Shown here piece after piece: positions 51,708 to 60,272 of a stretch of DNA of 64,000 bases. Each line of letters starts with the position of its first letter. The stretch's first letter is position 1. A program made the position numbers and the translations under genes. The DNA comes from Synechococcus sp. HK05. Its GTDB lineage: Bacteria > Cyanobacteriota > Cyanobacteriia > PCC-6307 > Cyanobiaceae. The stretch lies in contig NZ_JAHRXJ010000004.1 in NCBI RefSeq assembly GCF_019104765.1, positions 372,001 through 436,000 on the forward strand, written 5' to 3'. The notes below the pieces were generated by a model. That model worked only from the letters and a program-made list of their open reading frames with translations, did no database searches and was not told where the DNA came from.

Positions 51708-53885
51708 GTGAGCAGCGCCGCCCCCACCCATCAAGCTCGCGCTGAGGCTCTGCTCGAGCAGCTCACGCTGCAGGAGAAGCTGGCGTTGATCAGCGGCTCC
51801 ACTGGGTTTTGGCCAGGCATGGCTTCCATTGCCCTGCGGGATGCGCCCCATCGCCACCCCTGGCCCGCGGGTGTACTTCCCAGGCTGGGGTTGAAAGGGC
51901 TGTGGTTTGTCGATGGCCCCCGAGGTGTGGTGCTGCATGGGGGAGCCACCACCTTCCCCGTGGCGATGGCCCGCGGTGCCAGCTGGAACCCAGAGCTGGA
52001 AGAGCGGATCGGTGAGGCGATTGGCCGCGAAGCGCGCAGTTTTGGAGCCAACTGGGTTGCGGCGGTGTGCGTGAACCTGCTGCGCTTTCCCGGCTGGGGC
52101 CGTGCCCAGGAAACCTATGGCGAAGACCCCATCCATGTGGGCGCGATGGGTGCTGCGATCACTCGCGGCCTGCAGCGCCGCACCGTGGCCTGCGTGAAAC
52201 ACCTGGCGCTCAATTCCATCGATCACACCCGCTTTGTGGTGGATGCGCGGATCAGCTCCCGAGCGCTGCACGAGCTCTACCTGCCGCAGTTCAGAGCGTG
52301 CGTGGAAGCAGGCGCGGGATCGGTGATGAGCGCCTACAACCGCGTGAACGGCGAATGGTGCGGCCAGCACCCACAGCTGTTGGAGCAGATCCTCAAGCAG
52401 CGCTGGGGATTTGAGGGGGTGGTGGTGAGCGATTTCATCTTCGGGATCAGAAATGGCGTGAAGGCGCTGCAAGCCGGCCAGGATCTGGAGATGCCCTTCC
52501 GGATGGTGTGGGAAGGCTGCATCGAAGAAGCCCTGGCCGATGGCCGCCTGCCGCAGCAGCGCCTCGACGACGCCGTGCGCCGGCAGCTCAGGCTTCAGCT
52601 GGCGGTGCCACCGGGTGATGAGCCCAGCGCTGTGCGGGGTTGCCCCGCCCATCGCCGCTTGGCACGCCAGGCCGCCACCGAATCGATCGTGCTGCTGCGC
52701 AACCAGGCTGGGGAATTGCCCTGGCGAAACTTGCAATCGCTGGCGGTGATCGGCGAGCTCGCCCACAAGCCAAACCTCGGGGATCACGGCTCCTCCGATA
52801 CACGCCCCCAACCCGGCCAGATCACCACTCCCCTGGAGGGGCTGCGCCAGGCGGCGCCGGAACTCGTGATCCAAAGCAACAGCGGCCGCAACCCTGCAGA
52901 AGCGGCTGCGATCGCAGCGCAATGTGAGGCTGTTTTGGTGGTGGCCGGCCTGGATTGGCGCCTGGAGGGCGAGCACATTCACCCTGGCGACATCGCTCCG
53001 GTGCTGGCACTGGTGCCTCCGCCGCAATGGCTGCTGCAGCTGTTGGGCCGCCGGCGCCTGCAACCCTGGTGGCCTGCGGTGGCCCGGAGCATGGCCTGGA
53101 TCACCAGCCACGCCTCACCCACACCGGGGGGGAACTTTGCCAGCGGCGATCGCAGTGATCTGCGCCTGCCCCCGGATCAGATCGCCTTGATCGAGGCCGT
53201 TGCGGCAGCTAACCCCCGCACCGTGGTGGCCTTGATGGGCGGCGGCGCGATCCTCACCGGCCCCTGGGATCAGCAGGTGGCCGGGCTGCTGCTGCTTTGG
53301 TATCCCGGCCAAGAAGGCGGCCATGCCCTAGCGGATGTGCTGCTGGGCAAGGTCTCCCCCTCGGGGCGCTTGCCCTTCGCAATACCAGCAGAGCAAGCCC
53401 AGTTGCCAAGCATCGAACCCAGGGCTCTGCAGGTGAGCTATGACCTGTGGCACGGCTACCGCCGCCTGCAGCGTGATGGGCACCCCCCCGCTTATCCCTT
53501 CGGCTTCGGGCTGTCGTACAGCCGTTTTGCCTGGTCTGATCTGAGCCTGAAGCAGGGCAAGCACGCCGTGGAGCTGGGGCTGAGGCTGCACAACTGCGGC
53601 GCGATGCGTGCTGCTGCGGTGGTGCAGGTGTATCTCGAAGCACCAGGCCTACTGATGGAGCGCCCACCGCGCACCCTGGTGGCCTTCCAGCGGGTGGAGC
53701 TGGAGCGCGGCGAGCAGAGCCGCCTGGAGCTGGAGATCCCCCTACGCCAACTGGCCGTGTTTGATCCGGCCCAGGATGGCTGGGTGCTCGAGCATGGCGA
53801 ACATCGCCTTGTGGTGGCCGACCACAGCGAGCACACCGCCCTCTCCGGCGCGATCACCTTGAAGGGCGGTTGGCTGGAGCGCTGA
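51708..53885 (+). CDS. Family 3 glycoside hydrolase (beta-glucosidase)
   Basis: A 725-aa GH3 enzyme that removes terminal beta-linked sugars. The nucleophile Asp lies in EGVVVSDFIFGI (the SDW-type motif). The first domain also shows VKHLALNSIDHTRF (KHF..N type). The second domain (residues about 320-590) has GQEGGHALADVLLGKVSPSGRLP, and the C-terminus has a fibronectin-III-like domain. The start is a GTG. No signal peptide is seen, so it may act in the cytoplasm, or the protein may be exported another way. Its tail overlaps the CrtO-like gene by 32 bp. Confidence 0.9.
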   Translation: MSSAAPTHQARAEALLEQLTLQEKLALISGSTGFWPGMASIALRDAPHRHPWPAGVLPRLGLKGLWFVDGPRGVVLHGGATTFPVAMARGASWNPELEERIGEAIGREARSFGANWVAAVCVNLLRFPGWGRAQETYGEDPIHVGAMGAAITRGLQRRTVACVKHLALNSIDHTRFVVDARISSRALHELYLPQFRACVEAGAGSVMSAYNRVNGEWCGQHPQLLEQILKQRWGFEGVVVSDFIFGIRNGVKALQAGQDLEMPFRMVWEGCIEEALADGRLPQQRLDDAVRRQLRLQLAVPPGDEPSAVRGCPAHRRLARQAATESIVLLRNQAGELPWRNLQSLAVIGELAHKPNLGDHGSSDTRPQPGQITTPLEGLRQAAPELVIQSNSGRNPAEAAAIAAQCEAVLVVAGLDWRLEGEHIHPGDIAPVLALVPPPQWLLQLLGRRRLQPWWPAVARSMAWITSHASPTPGGNFASGDRSDLRLPPDQIALIEAVAAANPRTVVALMGGGAILTGPWDQQVAGLLLLWYPGQEGGHALADVLLGKVSPSGRLPFAIPAEQAQLPSIEPRALQVSYDLWHGYRRLQRDGHPPAYPFGFGLSYSRFAWSDLSLKQGKHAVELGLRLHNCGAMRAAAVVQVYLEAPGLLMERPPRTLVAFQRVELERGEQSRLELEIPLRQLAVFDPAQDGWVLEHGEHRLVVADHSEHTALSGAITLKGGWLER

Positions 53886-54366
53886 GGGCTGGCGTTCTTC
53901 GGGCCAGCAGCAGCTGCAGGCGCAGCCGGTTGTAGCGCTGCAGGAGCAGACAAGGCAGGTTGAACAGGGTGGCAAACACGGCGTTGAGGGCCACACCCGG
54001 GCCGGGTAGCCAGAGCAGGGTGAGCAGCCACAGCGGCCAGAGAGCCCAGTGCACCAGCTCGGCCCGGCGGGTTTCTGCCATCAACCGCAGCAGAGCCGGC
54101 TGATCGCGCCGCGCCAGGCTGGCCTTGGTGATGCCGCCGGGGAGCGCATTGCCGGCATCGGGCATCCAGTGCTTCCACTGGCGAATCTTCAGGCGCCGCT
54201 GGTAGGCCTCCAGCCGCGCAGCCAACAGCGCAGGCGAGACTGCCGCAGGCCTTGCGCTCAGCCAGGCCAGCGGCAGCTGGTTGGCCAAGGCTCCCACCAC
54301 CAGCGAGCCGCCGAGCCACAGGCCCGCTGAACTGATCACCGGCAGCAGGGATGCAGGAGCAACCAT
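53854..54366 (-). CDS. CrtO-like acyltransferase family membrane protein
   Basis: A 170-aa membrane protein with three or four hydrophobic helices. The block RRLKIRQWKHWMPDAGNALPGGITKASL matches glycosyl-4,4'-diaponeurosporenoate acyltransferase (CrtO of the staphyloxanthin pathway), where KxWKxxxPDxG is conserved. The CrtQ-like glycosyltransferase lies directly upstream (5-bp gap), the same pairing as in staphyloxanthin synthesis. A cyanobacterial substrate is unknown; myxoxanthophyll-like glycosides or other glycolipids are possibilities. Overlaps the GH3 gene tail. Confidence 0.7.
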   Translation of the reverse strand: MVAPASLLPVISSAGLWLGGSLVVGALANQLPLAWLSARPAAVSPALLAARLEAYQRRLKIRQWKHWMPDAGNALPGGITKASLARRDQPALLRLMAETRRAELVHWALWPLWLLTLLWLPGPGVALNAVFATLFNLPCLLLQRYNRLRLQLLLARRTPALSAPANRPSR

Positions 54367-54371
54367 GGCGA

Positions 54372-55478
54372 TCAACGGGTACTCACACTGCGGCCCTTCC
54401 ACTGCACCGATCCCCGCTCAAGGTTCACGATCGCCATCAGAAACACACCCAGAAAAAAGAGCACCGGGACCGGAAACACCAGCGGACTCCAGCGAAAGCG
54501 ACCCACCCGCTGGGTGATCACCATCAGTTGCAGGGCATAGGCCCCATAGACCGTGGCATGGCGCCAAGGCTGAGGGTCGCCCACCATCGGCCACCCCAGA
54601 AGCGAGGCCGGCAAACACCAGGCCGCCCAGAACAGACCCGAGAGCCACAACACCACCGCCAGCATCCAGGGCCAGCGCACCTCACCAGCGGCTGTGGCGA
54701 AGTTCTTGTCGAACCCCACCACCAGATCCCCCAACCCGCCCGGATACATGCGGTAGGCGATCTGGTGATCACCGATGAAGGCGCTCACCGGCAAGCCCGC
54801 CTGCTCATAGCGATGGGCCAGGAACCAGTCCTCCACCACTTTGCTCGCCACCGCCTGATGGCCGCCGCTGCGTAGGTAATGCTCACGGCTGGTCGCCATG
54901 GCCGGTCCGAAGGCAACCCCGCAACGGGGCCCCAGCGGAACAGCCATCAACCCCACCAGGTTGAACAGCAGCGACAACTGCTCGTAAAGCCGTTCGGTGC
55001 GGTGAAACGGCTGCACCGACACCAACCCGCCCAGCCGTTGCTGCTGCGCCACCAGGCTCTCCAACAGCCCCGCCGCGGGTTCGGTATCGGCATCGAGAAA
55101 CACCAACACCTCCCCGGCGCTCTGCTGCACGCCGTTGTGCAACGCCCAGGTTTTGCCGCACCAGCCCGGGGGAAGCGGAGGCGGCTGGACCAGCTTCAGG
55201 GGCAACAGCTGGACCGCCGCCTGGGCGATTCGAGCGGTGGCGTCGCTGGAATGATCATCAATCACGATCACTTCAAGCGGTTGGAGAGTTTGGCTGCACA
55301 AACCCTCCAAAAGATGATTCAGCGTGGCTTCTTCATTGCGGGCAGGAACCAACACCGACACCGCCGGTTGGTTCTGCAGGCACGCCTGGGGCAAGGGCAC
55401 GAGATGGCGCGACAACCACCACCCCAGCAACCAGCGCACCACCACAGAAACACCGAGCCAATCCACTGCGGTGAGCAC
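54372..55478 (-). CDS. CrtQ-like family 2 glycosyltransferase
   Basis: A 368-aa GT2 enzyme. Domain parts: PAVSVLVPARNEEATLNHLLEGL (nucleotide binding), VIVIDDHSSDAT, and VLVFLDADTEPA (the DxD site), then VEDWFLAHRYEQAGLPV (ED motif) and R-rich segment. Three hydrophobic helices close the protein, as in 4,4'-diaponeurosporenoate glycosyltransferase (CrtQ). The pair with the CrtO-like gene strengthens this call. The acceptor is not known. Confidence 0.76.
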   Translation of the reverse strand: MLTAVDWLGVSVVVRWLLGWWLSRHLVPLPQACLQNQPAVSVLVPARNEEATLNHLLEGLCSQTLQPLEVIVIDDHSSDATARIAQAAVQLLPLKLVQPPPLPPGWCGKTWALHNGVQQSAGEVLVFLDADTEPAAGLLESLVAQQQRLGGLVSVQPFHRTERLYEQLSLLFNLVGLMAVPLGPRCGVAFGPAMATSREHYLRSGGHQAVASKVVEDWFLAHRYEQAGLPVSAFIGDHQIAYRMYPGGLGDLVVGFDKNFATAAGEVRWPWMLAVVLWLSGLFWAAWCLPASLLGWPMVGDPQPWRHATVYGAYALQLMVITQRVGRFRWSPLVFPVPVLFFLGVFLMAIVNLERGSVQWKGRSVSTR

Positions 55479-55529
55479 CGATCTGTATCCGCAAGTTATG
55501 CCGCGAGATCGCGCTGAATCAGCCCTGAC

Positions 55530-56129
55530 TCAGATGCGCAGCAATTCCTGCGCCAGCGGCCGCAAGGCGGCGGGATCACGCAGCAATTGCGGATGGGTGA
55601 GCACGGGCAGCGCGCGGGCTGTTCCCACCGGCAACACGGCTCGCCAACCCGGAAGTACCGCCAGATCGAGAGCCGAATAGAAGCTGTGGCACTCAACCCC
55701 ACGCAACCCTTCGAGGTTGGTGTTGAGCTCCTGCAGCAACGCACTGCCGCACCGCAGATCGGCCAACCCGCGAAACACACGGCGGGGCCAGGGCTGGGCT
55801 GTCCAGGTGCCCTGCTGCGGGCTGCCCAGGCTGATGAAGCGGCGCACCCGCCGCCGGCCGCCCAGCTGCTGGATCCAGCTGCGGGCAATCACCCCACCCA
55901 TGGAAAAACCGAGCACGTCCATGGGTCCCTCACCAGGTGCAACCGCTTCGATCTGCCGCTGCAACTGCACAGCGGCCTCGTGCACTGGGGTCAACCCGAA
56001 GCGCAGCGGCAGGGCTGGGATCAACAGATCGGGCCGCCGTCCACCCAGTTGCTCACGCAGTGCCCGAAACACCTCCGGGGTATCCAGCAGGCCATGCACC
56101 AAAACCAGGGGTGGATGCACGCGCGCCAA
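55530..56129 (-). CDS. Alpha/beta-hydrolase, triacylglycerol-lipase-like
   Basis: A 199-aa alpha/beta-hydrolase. PPLVLVHGLLDTPEVF is the oxyanion block with HG, DVLGFSMGGVIARSW contains the nucleophile Ser in GFSMGG, and the His is expected near the C-terminus (VLTHPQLL). Cyanobacterial relatives are called lipases or PGAP1-like esterases. Substrate unknown. Start is TTG at 56129, or GTG three codons on. It lies 52 bp downstream from the CrtQ-like gene start on the same strand. Confidence 0.8.
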   Translation of the reverse strand: MARVHPPLVLVHGLLDTPEVFRALREQLGGRRPDLLIPALPLRFGLTPVHEAAVQLQRQIEAVAPGEGPMDVLGFSMGGVIARSWIQQLGGRRRVRRFISLGSPQQGTWTAQPWPRRVFRGLADLRCGSALLQELNTNLEGLRGVECHSFYSALDLAVLPGWRAVLPVGTARALPVLTHPQLLRDPAALRPLAQELLRI

Positions 56130-56281
56130 CCTCCAACACCAGACCGGATCTCAATTCAAGACAAATCAGACCAATGCTCAGGCGCAGGGCGCGGTGCGGA
56201 TCTCCGCCTTCACCGGCAGTCGTTAACCGGGAAACACTCACGTGTGACACCACAAACGCTTTAAACGAATGACCGCAGTTC

Positions 56282-56300
56282 ATTAACCAGCGCTTTACCG
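56282..56300 (+). promoter_or_regulatory. Pho-box-like pair ahead of the choice-of-anchor I gene (candidate)
   Basis: ATTAACCA (56282-56289), 3 nt, CTTTACCG (56293-56300): an 11-bp-period pair nearly identical to the ATTAACCA/CTTAACGA pair of the SphX-like promoter. It ends 22 bp before the ATG at 56323, or 49 bp before that at 56350. It would place this phosphatase-like gene in the Pho regulon. Confidence 0.48.
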
Positions 56301-56322
56301 GCTCAAAAAACGTCGCAGGAGG

Positions 56323-57969
56323 ATGTCTAGAAACAGCACTAAACCCGTTATGGCATTTCTTCGCGCACCACAATCAAGCGTGGACCTCGGTGGCGCAGAG
56401 ATCGTTGCGTATGACAACGATCGCAGCATTGCTGCCGTGATCACGGGTGGATCCACCCTCTCGCTGGTGAGCTATAGGAAAGGACTGAACAGCCCCAAGG
56501 TGGTCGGCGAGCTGGATCTACCGGGCAATGCGCAGAGCGTAGACATCAACAAGGATGGGCTGATCGCCGTCGCTGTAGCAGTCAACGATCGTAACGACGG
56601 CCGCATTTACTTCTACCAGATCAATAATAACGGTGCCACACCGAAAGGAAGCGTTGAGGTTGGCAACCTACCGGATTCAATCAGCTTCACACCGGATGGT
56701 AAAACTCTGGTAAGCGCCAATGAGGGCGAACCCAACGAGTTCTACGGCACCGAGGATGGCGTCGACCCCGAAGGCAGCATCTCAGTGGTGCGCATCAACG
56801 CGCGCAAGCCCGGCCGTTCGAAGGTGAGCAGCCTCGATTTCTCTGGCTACAGCACCGAAGAATTGCGAGGCCGGGGAGTCCGCATCAGCGGAGAGAACCC
56901 CAATCCGCTGCAAGATATCGAACCCGAATACGTGAGCATCAGCGATGACGGGCGGGAAGCCTTCATCACGCTGCAGGAAAACAACGCCATCGCCCGCGTT
57001 GACATCAAACAAGGCAAGATCAAAGACATCTTCAGCCAGGGACTGAAGGATTGGTCTGGCACCGAGATCGACACCACAGACAAAGACGGCGTGTATGCAC
57101 CCGGGATGCGCACCGTCTTCGGTCTGCGGATGGCCGATGGCTTGGACACCTTCCGCCATCAGGGCAAGACCTATGTGATCACGGCCAATGAAGGCGATGG
57201 CCGCGTGAGACCCGACGATGTGAATTTTGAAGCCACCCTCGCCGATGGCACCACCTATTCCTATGGCGACAATCTCGTTGAGGGTGCACTCAGCTCGATC
57301 GAGGATGAGCTCACTGGAGCCACCATCTACGTGTATGGCGCTGCAGACGTGGGCAACCGCGGCAACTTCGAAGCGGATCAAGGCGATGAACTGTTCATCA
57401 CCCTGAAGTACGGACCCGTGAGCGACGATGAGTTCTACAGCGATGAACTGCGTGCAGGGAAGCTGAGCGAGGGTGATGCCACCCTCATCAGCGAAGGGCG
57501 GCTCAAAACCGTGAAGGATGCCAACGATTCGATCACAGGCGTGAAGACCTTCGGTGGGCGGAGCTTCAGCATCTACACCGCTAACGGAAAGCTGGTGTAC
57601 GACTCCGGCAACCTGCTAGACCAAATCACCAACGCCGCAGGCTTCTATGACGATGGCCGCAGCGACGACAAGAGCGTTGAACCGGAGTCGGTGGTCACGG
57701 CCTTGATCGGCAAACGCCGCTTTGCCTTCATCGGCCTGGAGCGCCCCTACAACCAGAACGATCCGGAGGAACTGGGCACCTTCATTCCGGTGTTTGAGAT
57801 CACCAAGCCCAACAAGCCTTCCTATGTGGGCGCCTTCAGTGCGGCTGAGTCGCTGTCACCGGAAGGGCTCCACTGGGTTTCAGGCGGCAACCGCGGCGGC
57901 CATCTGTTGGTGGCCAACGAAGTGAGCGGAACTCTCGATGCGTTCCGCTTCAATCTCGGCATGATCTGA
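56323..57969 (+). CDS. Choice-of-anchor I / alkaline-phosphatase-like beta-propeller protein
   Basis: A 548-aa protein built of repeated beta-strand units resembling a seven-bladed propeller, with family marks such as LPDSISFTPDGKTLVSANEGEPN, DIEPEYVSISDDGREAFITLQENNAIARVDI, and VEPESVVTALIGKRRFAFIGLER. These are typical of the choice-of-anchor I group, often annotated as alkaline phosphatase in cyanobacteria. No classical signal peptide is seen. The ATG at 56323 has a GGAGG right against it, too close; the ATG at 56350 is an alternative. Export may be by another route. Confidence 0.75.
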   Translation: MSRNSTKPVMAFLRAPQSSVDLGGAEIVAYDNDRSIAAVITGGSTLSLVSYRKGLNSPKVVGELDLPGNAQSVDINKDGLIAVAVAVNDRNDGRIYFYQINNNGATPKGSVEVGNLPDSISFTPDGKTLVSANEGEPNEFYGTEDGVDPEGSISVVRINARKPGRSKVSSLDFSGYSTEELRGRGVRISGENPNPLQDIEPEYVSISDDGREAFITLQENNAIARVDIKQGKIKDIFSQGLKDWSGTEIDTTDKDGVYAPGMRTVFGLRMADGLDTFRHQGKTYVITANEGDGRVRPDDVNFEATLADGTTYSYGDNLVEGALSSIEDELTGATIYVYGAADVGNRGNFEADQGDELFITLKYGPVSDDEFYSDELRAGKLSEGDATLISEGRLKTVKDANDSITGVKTFGGRSFSIYTANGKLVYDSGNLLDQITNAAGFYDDGRSDDKSVEPESVVTALIGKRRFAFIGLERPYNQNDPEELGTFIPVFEITKPNKPSYVGAFSAAESLSPEGLHWVSGGNRGGHLLVANEVSGTLDAFRFNLGMI

Positions 57970-57981
57970 GCCTGCCTCACC

Positions 57982-58380
57982 TCATGAAGCGCTAAACAGC
58001 TGCCGGATCTGGGGGCTCTTCTCGGGGCAGAGCATGGGGGAGTAGTAGCGCACCGCTGCGATTTCCACCTGCTCCGGGCTGATCCCCTTGAAATCAATCG
58101 CGGCTTGTTCGAATTGCTCCGCCAGTTGCTGCTCCATCTGGTCCAGCGTTTCGGTGGAGGTCACCCCAGCCCCCTCAGGGCGAAGCGTGTCGCACAGCAG
58201 GCGGGCATACAAACGCGCCGCGCATCCGGTATGACCAAAACGGCTGACGCAGCTGGCCAACTCCGGACTCACCGGCACCGACGGCAACGGTGGAGGCTCC
58301 AGGAGCTGGGCCAGCGCCGGAGCCTCGAGACCCATCAACAGCGCTAGTCGCGCGGCCCATCGCCACCAACCGCCACTCAC
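57982..58380 (-). CDS. Secreted hypothetical protein
   Basis: A 132-aa protein with a signal peptide (residues about 1-24, ending ALAQ) and five cysteines, two near ASCVSRFGHTGCAARLY, which may form disulfides. Start GTG at 58380 overlaps the upstream stop by 4 bp, so it is coupled to the lipoprotein gene. Unrecognised. Confidence 0.65.
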   Translation of the reverse strand: MSGGWWRWAARLALLMGLEAPALAQLLEPPPLPSVPVSPELASCVSRFGHTGCAARLYARLLCDTLRPEGAGVTSTETLDQMEQQLAEQFEQAAIDFKGISPEQVEIAAVRYYSPMLCPEKSPQIRQLFSAS

Positions 58381-58904
58381 CGAAAACGCTCCGGCTGGCA
58401 GCTCCGGAAGCGCTCCACTTCCGGCTCGTTCAGCCGCGGTGCAGCACCAGGCCCTGCCAGAAGCAGCTCGGGATGCACCTGACGCAGGGCTGTAGCGGCG
58501 CGATTCAGGGCTTCAGCCGCTGAGGCCTCCTGGCTGGCCTGCTCGCGCTCCCAGCGCTCTCGGCGCTCCGCCTCCTGGCGCCGCCAGGTCTCCACAGCCT
58601 GCTCATACACGTCTTGCTCGGCTTGCTGGTCGTAGATGGTGAGGCGGCGCTGCTCCTCCGGATCCAGGGGCTTGGGGCCTGGGCTGGGGGTGTAGGTGGC
58701 CGATTCAATCTCGGCCCGTTGTTGCTGGGCAGCCTGAAAGCGATCAAGCAACAGGGGTAGGCGCTCTTGATTGCGGGTGCAGAGGCTGAGCAAGCGCTGC
58801 TGCTCCGCCAGACGCTCGCGTTCCTGGGGCGAAGGAGCTGTTGAGCGGCAACTCGCCAACAACACCACAACCAGCAGGGGCAGCAGCCGGAATCGGCGGA
58901 TCAC
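58377..58904 (-). CDS. Predicted lipoprotein with coiled coil
   Basis: A 175-aa protein whose N-terminus (MIRRFRLLPLLVVVLLASCRS) is a lipoprotein signal with Cys at residue 19. The rest is strongly helical and charged (EQQRLLSLCTRN..., then EAERRERWEREQASQEAS), indicating a coiled coil on the outer side of the membrane. GTG start. Coupled to the downstream secreted gene. Function unknown. Confidence 0.68.
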   Translation of the reverse strand: MIRRFRLLPLLVVVLLASCRSTAPSPQERERLAEQQRLLSLCTRNQERLPLLLDRFQAAQQQRAEIESATYTPSPGPKPLDPEEQRRLTIYDQQAEQDVYEQAVETWRRQEAERRERWEREQASQEASAAEALNRAATALRQVHPELLLAGPGAAPRLNEPEVERFRSCQPERFR

Positions 58905-59027
58905 ACGAACCCTGGGGCTTTAACCACTCTGACAGCAGAAGCCCAGGGCTGACGGGTTGCCCCCAAATGGGGGTAGCGACTGCCGCCGCATTGCTCGTAG
59001 CTGTAGCGAGCCGATCACAGCGGATCC

Positions 59028-59246
59028 TTGGAGAACATCGCAGCCCACCTGGCCAAGCTGAAGGCTGAGCTCGATCAGGCCCGCCAGAGCGGTGACACGG
59101 CCAAGATCAACCACCTCGCGAGCGAGCTCAAGGATCTGGAGGCCTACCAGCAGCACCACCCCGGCGAGCAGAAGGATCCCTCACCGCTGGAGGTGTATTG
59201 CGACCTCAACCCACAAGCCCCTGAGTGCCTCGTGTACGACGACTGA
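59028..59246 (+). CDS. CP12-like protein lacking the core motif
   Basis: A 72-aa protein. Its end, PLEVYCDLNPQAPECLVYDD (residues 53-72), matches the CP12 C-terminus, which has two Cys eight residues apart and binds GAPDH in the dark-inactive GAPDH/CP12/PRK complex. The N-terminal Cys pair and the AWDxVEEL core that contacts PRK are missing and replaced by a charged helix (KLKAELDQARQSGDTAKINHL). Length is normal for CP12. The start is TTG at 59028. A GAPDH-only partner is plausible. Confidence 0.7.
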   Translation: MENIAAHLAKLKAELDQARQSGDTAKINHLASELKDLEAYQQHHPGEQKDPSPLEVYCDLNPQAPECLVYDD

Positions 59247-59250
59247 ACCC

Positions 59251-59481
59251 ATGAGCCAACAGGATGCGCGGATCACCATTGGCGAATTGGAGGCCAATTA
59301 CCAGCTGTATTGCAAAGCCCTGAAGATGTTGATCGCTGAGAAGCGAACCCTCAACAAGATTCAGCGCACCGTGTGTTGGGGGCGACTCGAGACACTGCAT
59401 CATTGCTTACCCAAGCACTACAAGTCGCCCCAATATCTCTACGCCCAACTGACGCGAGACGAACAAAAGGTTGCGACCTGA
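59251..59481 (+). CDS. Hypothetical protein, 76 aa
   Basis: A small basic helical protein (MSQQDARITIGELEANYQLYCKALKMLIAEKRTLNKIQRTVCWGRLETLHHCLPKHYKSPQYLYAQL spans most of it, residues 1-67). Not recognised. It starts 4 bp after the CP12-like stop, so the two are likely co-expressed and may be functionally related. Confidence 0.6.
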   Translation: MSQQDARITIGELEANYQLYCKALKMLIAEKRTLNKIQRTVCWGRLETLHHCLPKHYKSPQYLYAQLTRDEQKVAT

Positions 59482-59533
59482 GCGCATCCAGCACTCCTGG
59501 GCCCGATGATGACCACTCGCCTGGGGCTGCGCG

Positions 59534-60220
59534 ATGGACTTCACGCCGTATCTCGACAGCCTCAGCAACGGCCATCTCGATGAGGTGCTGTTGTCGGTAG
59601 CCGTGCAGGGCAAGGTCGCCCTTGCCCTGAAGGGGCGTTTCTTTCTGCGCTGCCTGTGTGAAAGCTTTAGCTCGTCCACCTTGATCGGTTGCGCCGTCAC
59701 CGATGAGCAGAGTTGCCTCAGCTACCTCCAGCAAGAGCCCTATGAACTGCTGATCTGCACCGACTTTCTGGAGAACGGCAACGGATTTGAACTGGCCCGC
59801 AAGGCACGCCAGTTGCAACCCCAACTGAAGGTGGTGGTGTTGGCCCTCGGTGATGCCATCCCGGTGGAATACGCCGAAGCCAGTTGGCTGGAGGCCGTGG
59901 TGGCGGAAGCGGATTTCATCGAAGACCAGAAACCGCTCGAAGCAGCCGTGATGGCCGTCATGGGCAATCACTCCTACCGAAGCCCTTCCCTCCGCTCCGG
60001 CCAGCTCCCCTATCTGAGTTGCCCGCGGCTGACGCCGCGCGAATACGAGGTGCTCGATCTGCTGGCCAGCGGCCTCACCGACCGCGAAATCGCCGAACAA
60101 CTGGTGGTGAGCGAAGAAACAGCCCGCACCTACACCAAACGCCTGCTCAAAACCCTGGAGGTGAACAACCGGGTGCAGGCCGTGCTCAAAGGGATGCGCT
60201 GCGGCATGGTTCAGATCTGA
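59534..60220 (+). CDS. LuxR-type response regulator with degenerate receiver
   Basis: A 228-aa protein. The C-terminal HTH is typical of NarL/FixJ: LTPREYEVLDLLASGLTDREIAEQLVVSEETARTYTKRLLKTLEVNNR. The N-terminal domain aligns with a receiver: an Asp occurs in LLICTDFLENG, but the acidic pair that binds Mg2+ at strand 1 is absent (KVALALKGRFF). Phosphorylation is therefore doubtful. It follows the CP12-like pair on the same strand; the signal is unknown. Confidence 0.8.
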   Translation: MDFTPYLDSLSNGHLDEVLLSVAVQGKVALALKGRFFLRCLCESFSSSTLIGCAVTDEQSCLSYLQQEPYELLICTDFLENGNGFELARKARQLQPQLKVVVLALGDAIPVEYAEASWLEAVVAEADFIEDQKPLEAAVMAVMGNHSYRSPSLRSGQLPYLSCPRLTPREYEVLDLLASGLTDREIAEQLVVSEETARTYTKRLLKTLEVNNRVQAVLKGMRCGMVQI

Positions 60221-60272
60221 ACCAACTGCCAAAGGCAGAGCCCCACAACGCGCCCATACTGCGGGTCGATGC

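Noticed and set aside
51681-53111. 476-codon open frame opposite the GH3 gene
   Set aside because: Antisense to a gene with catalytic motifs; translation is low-complexity.
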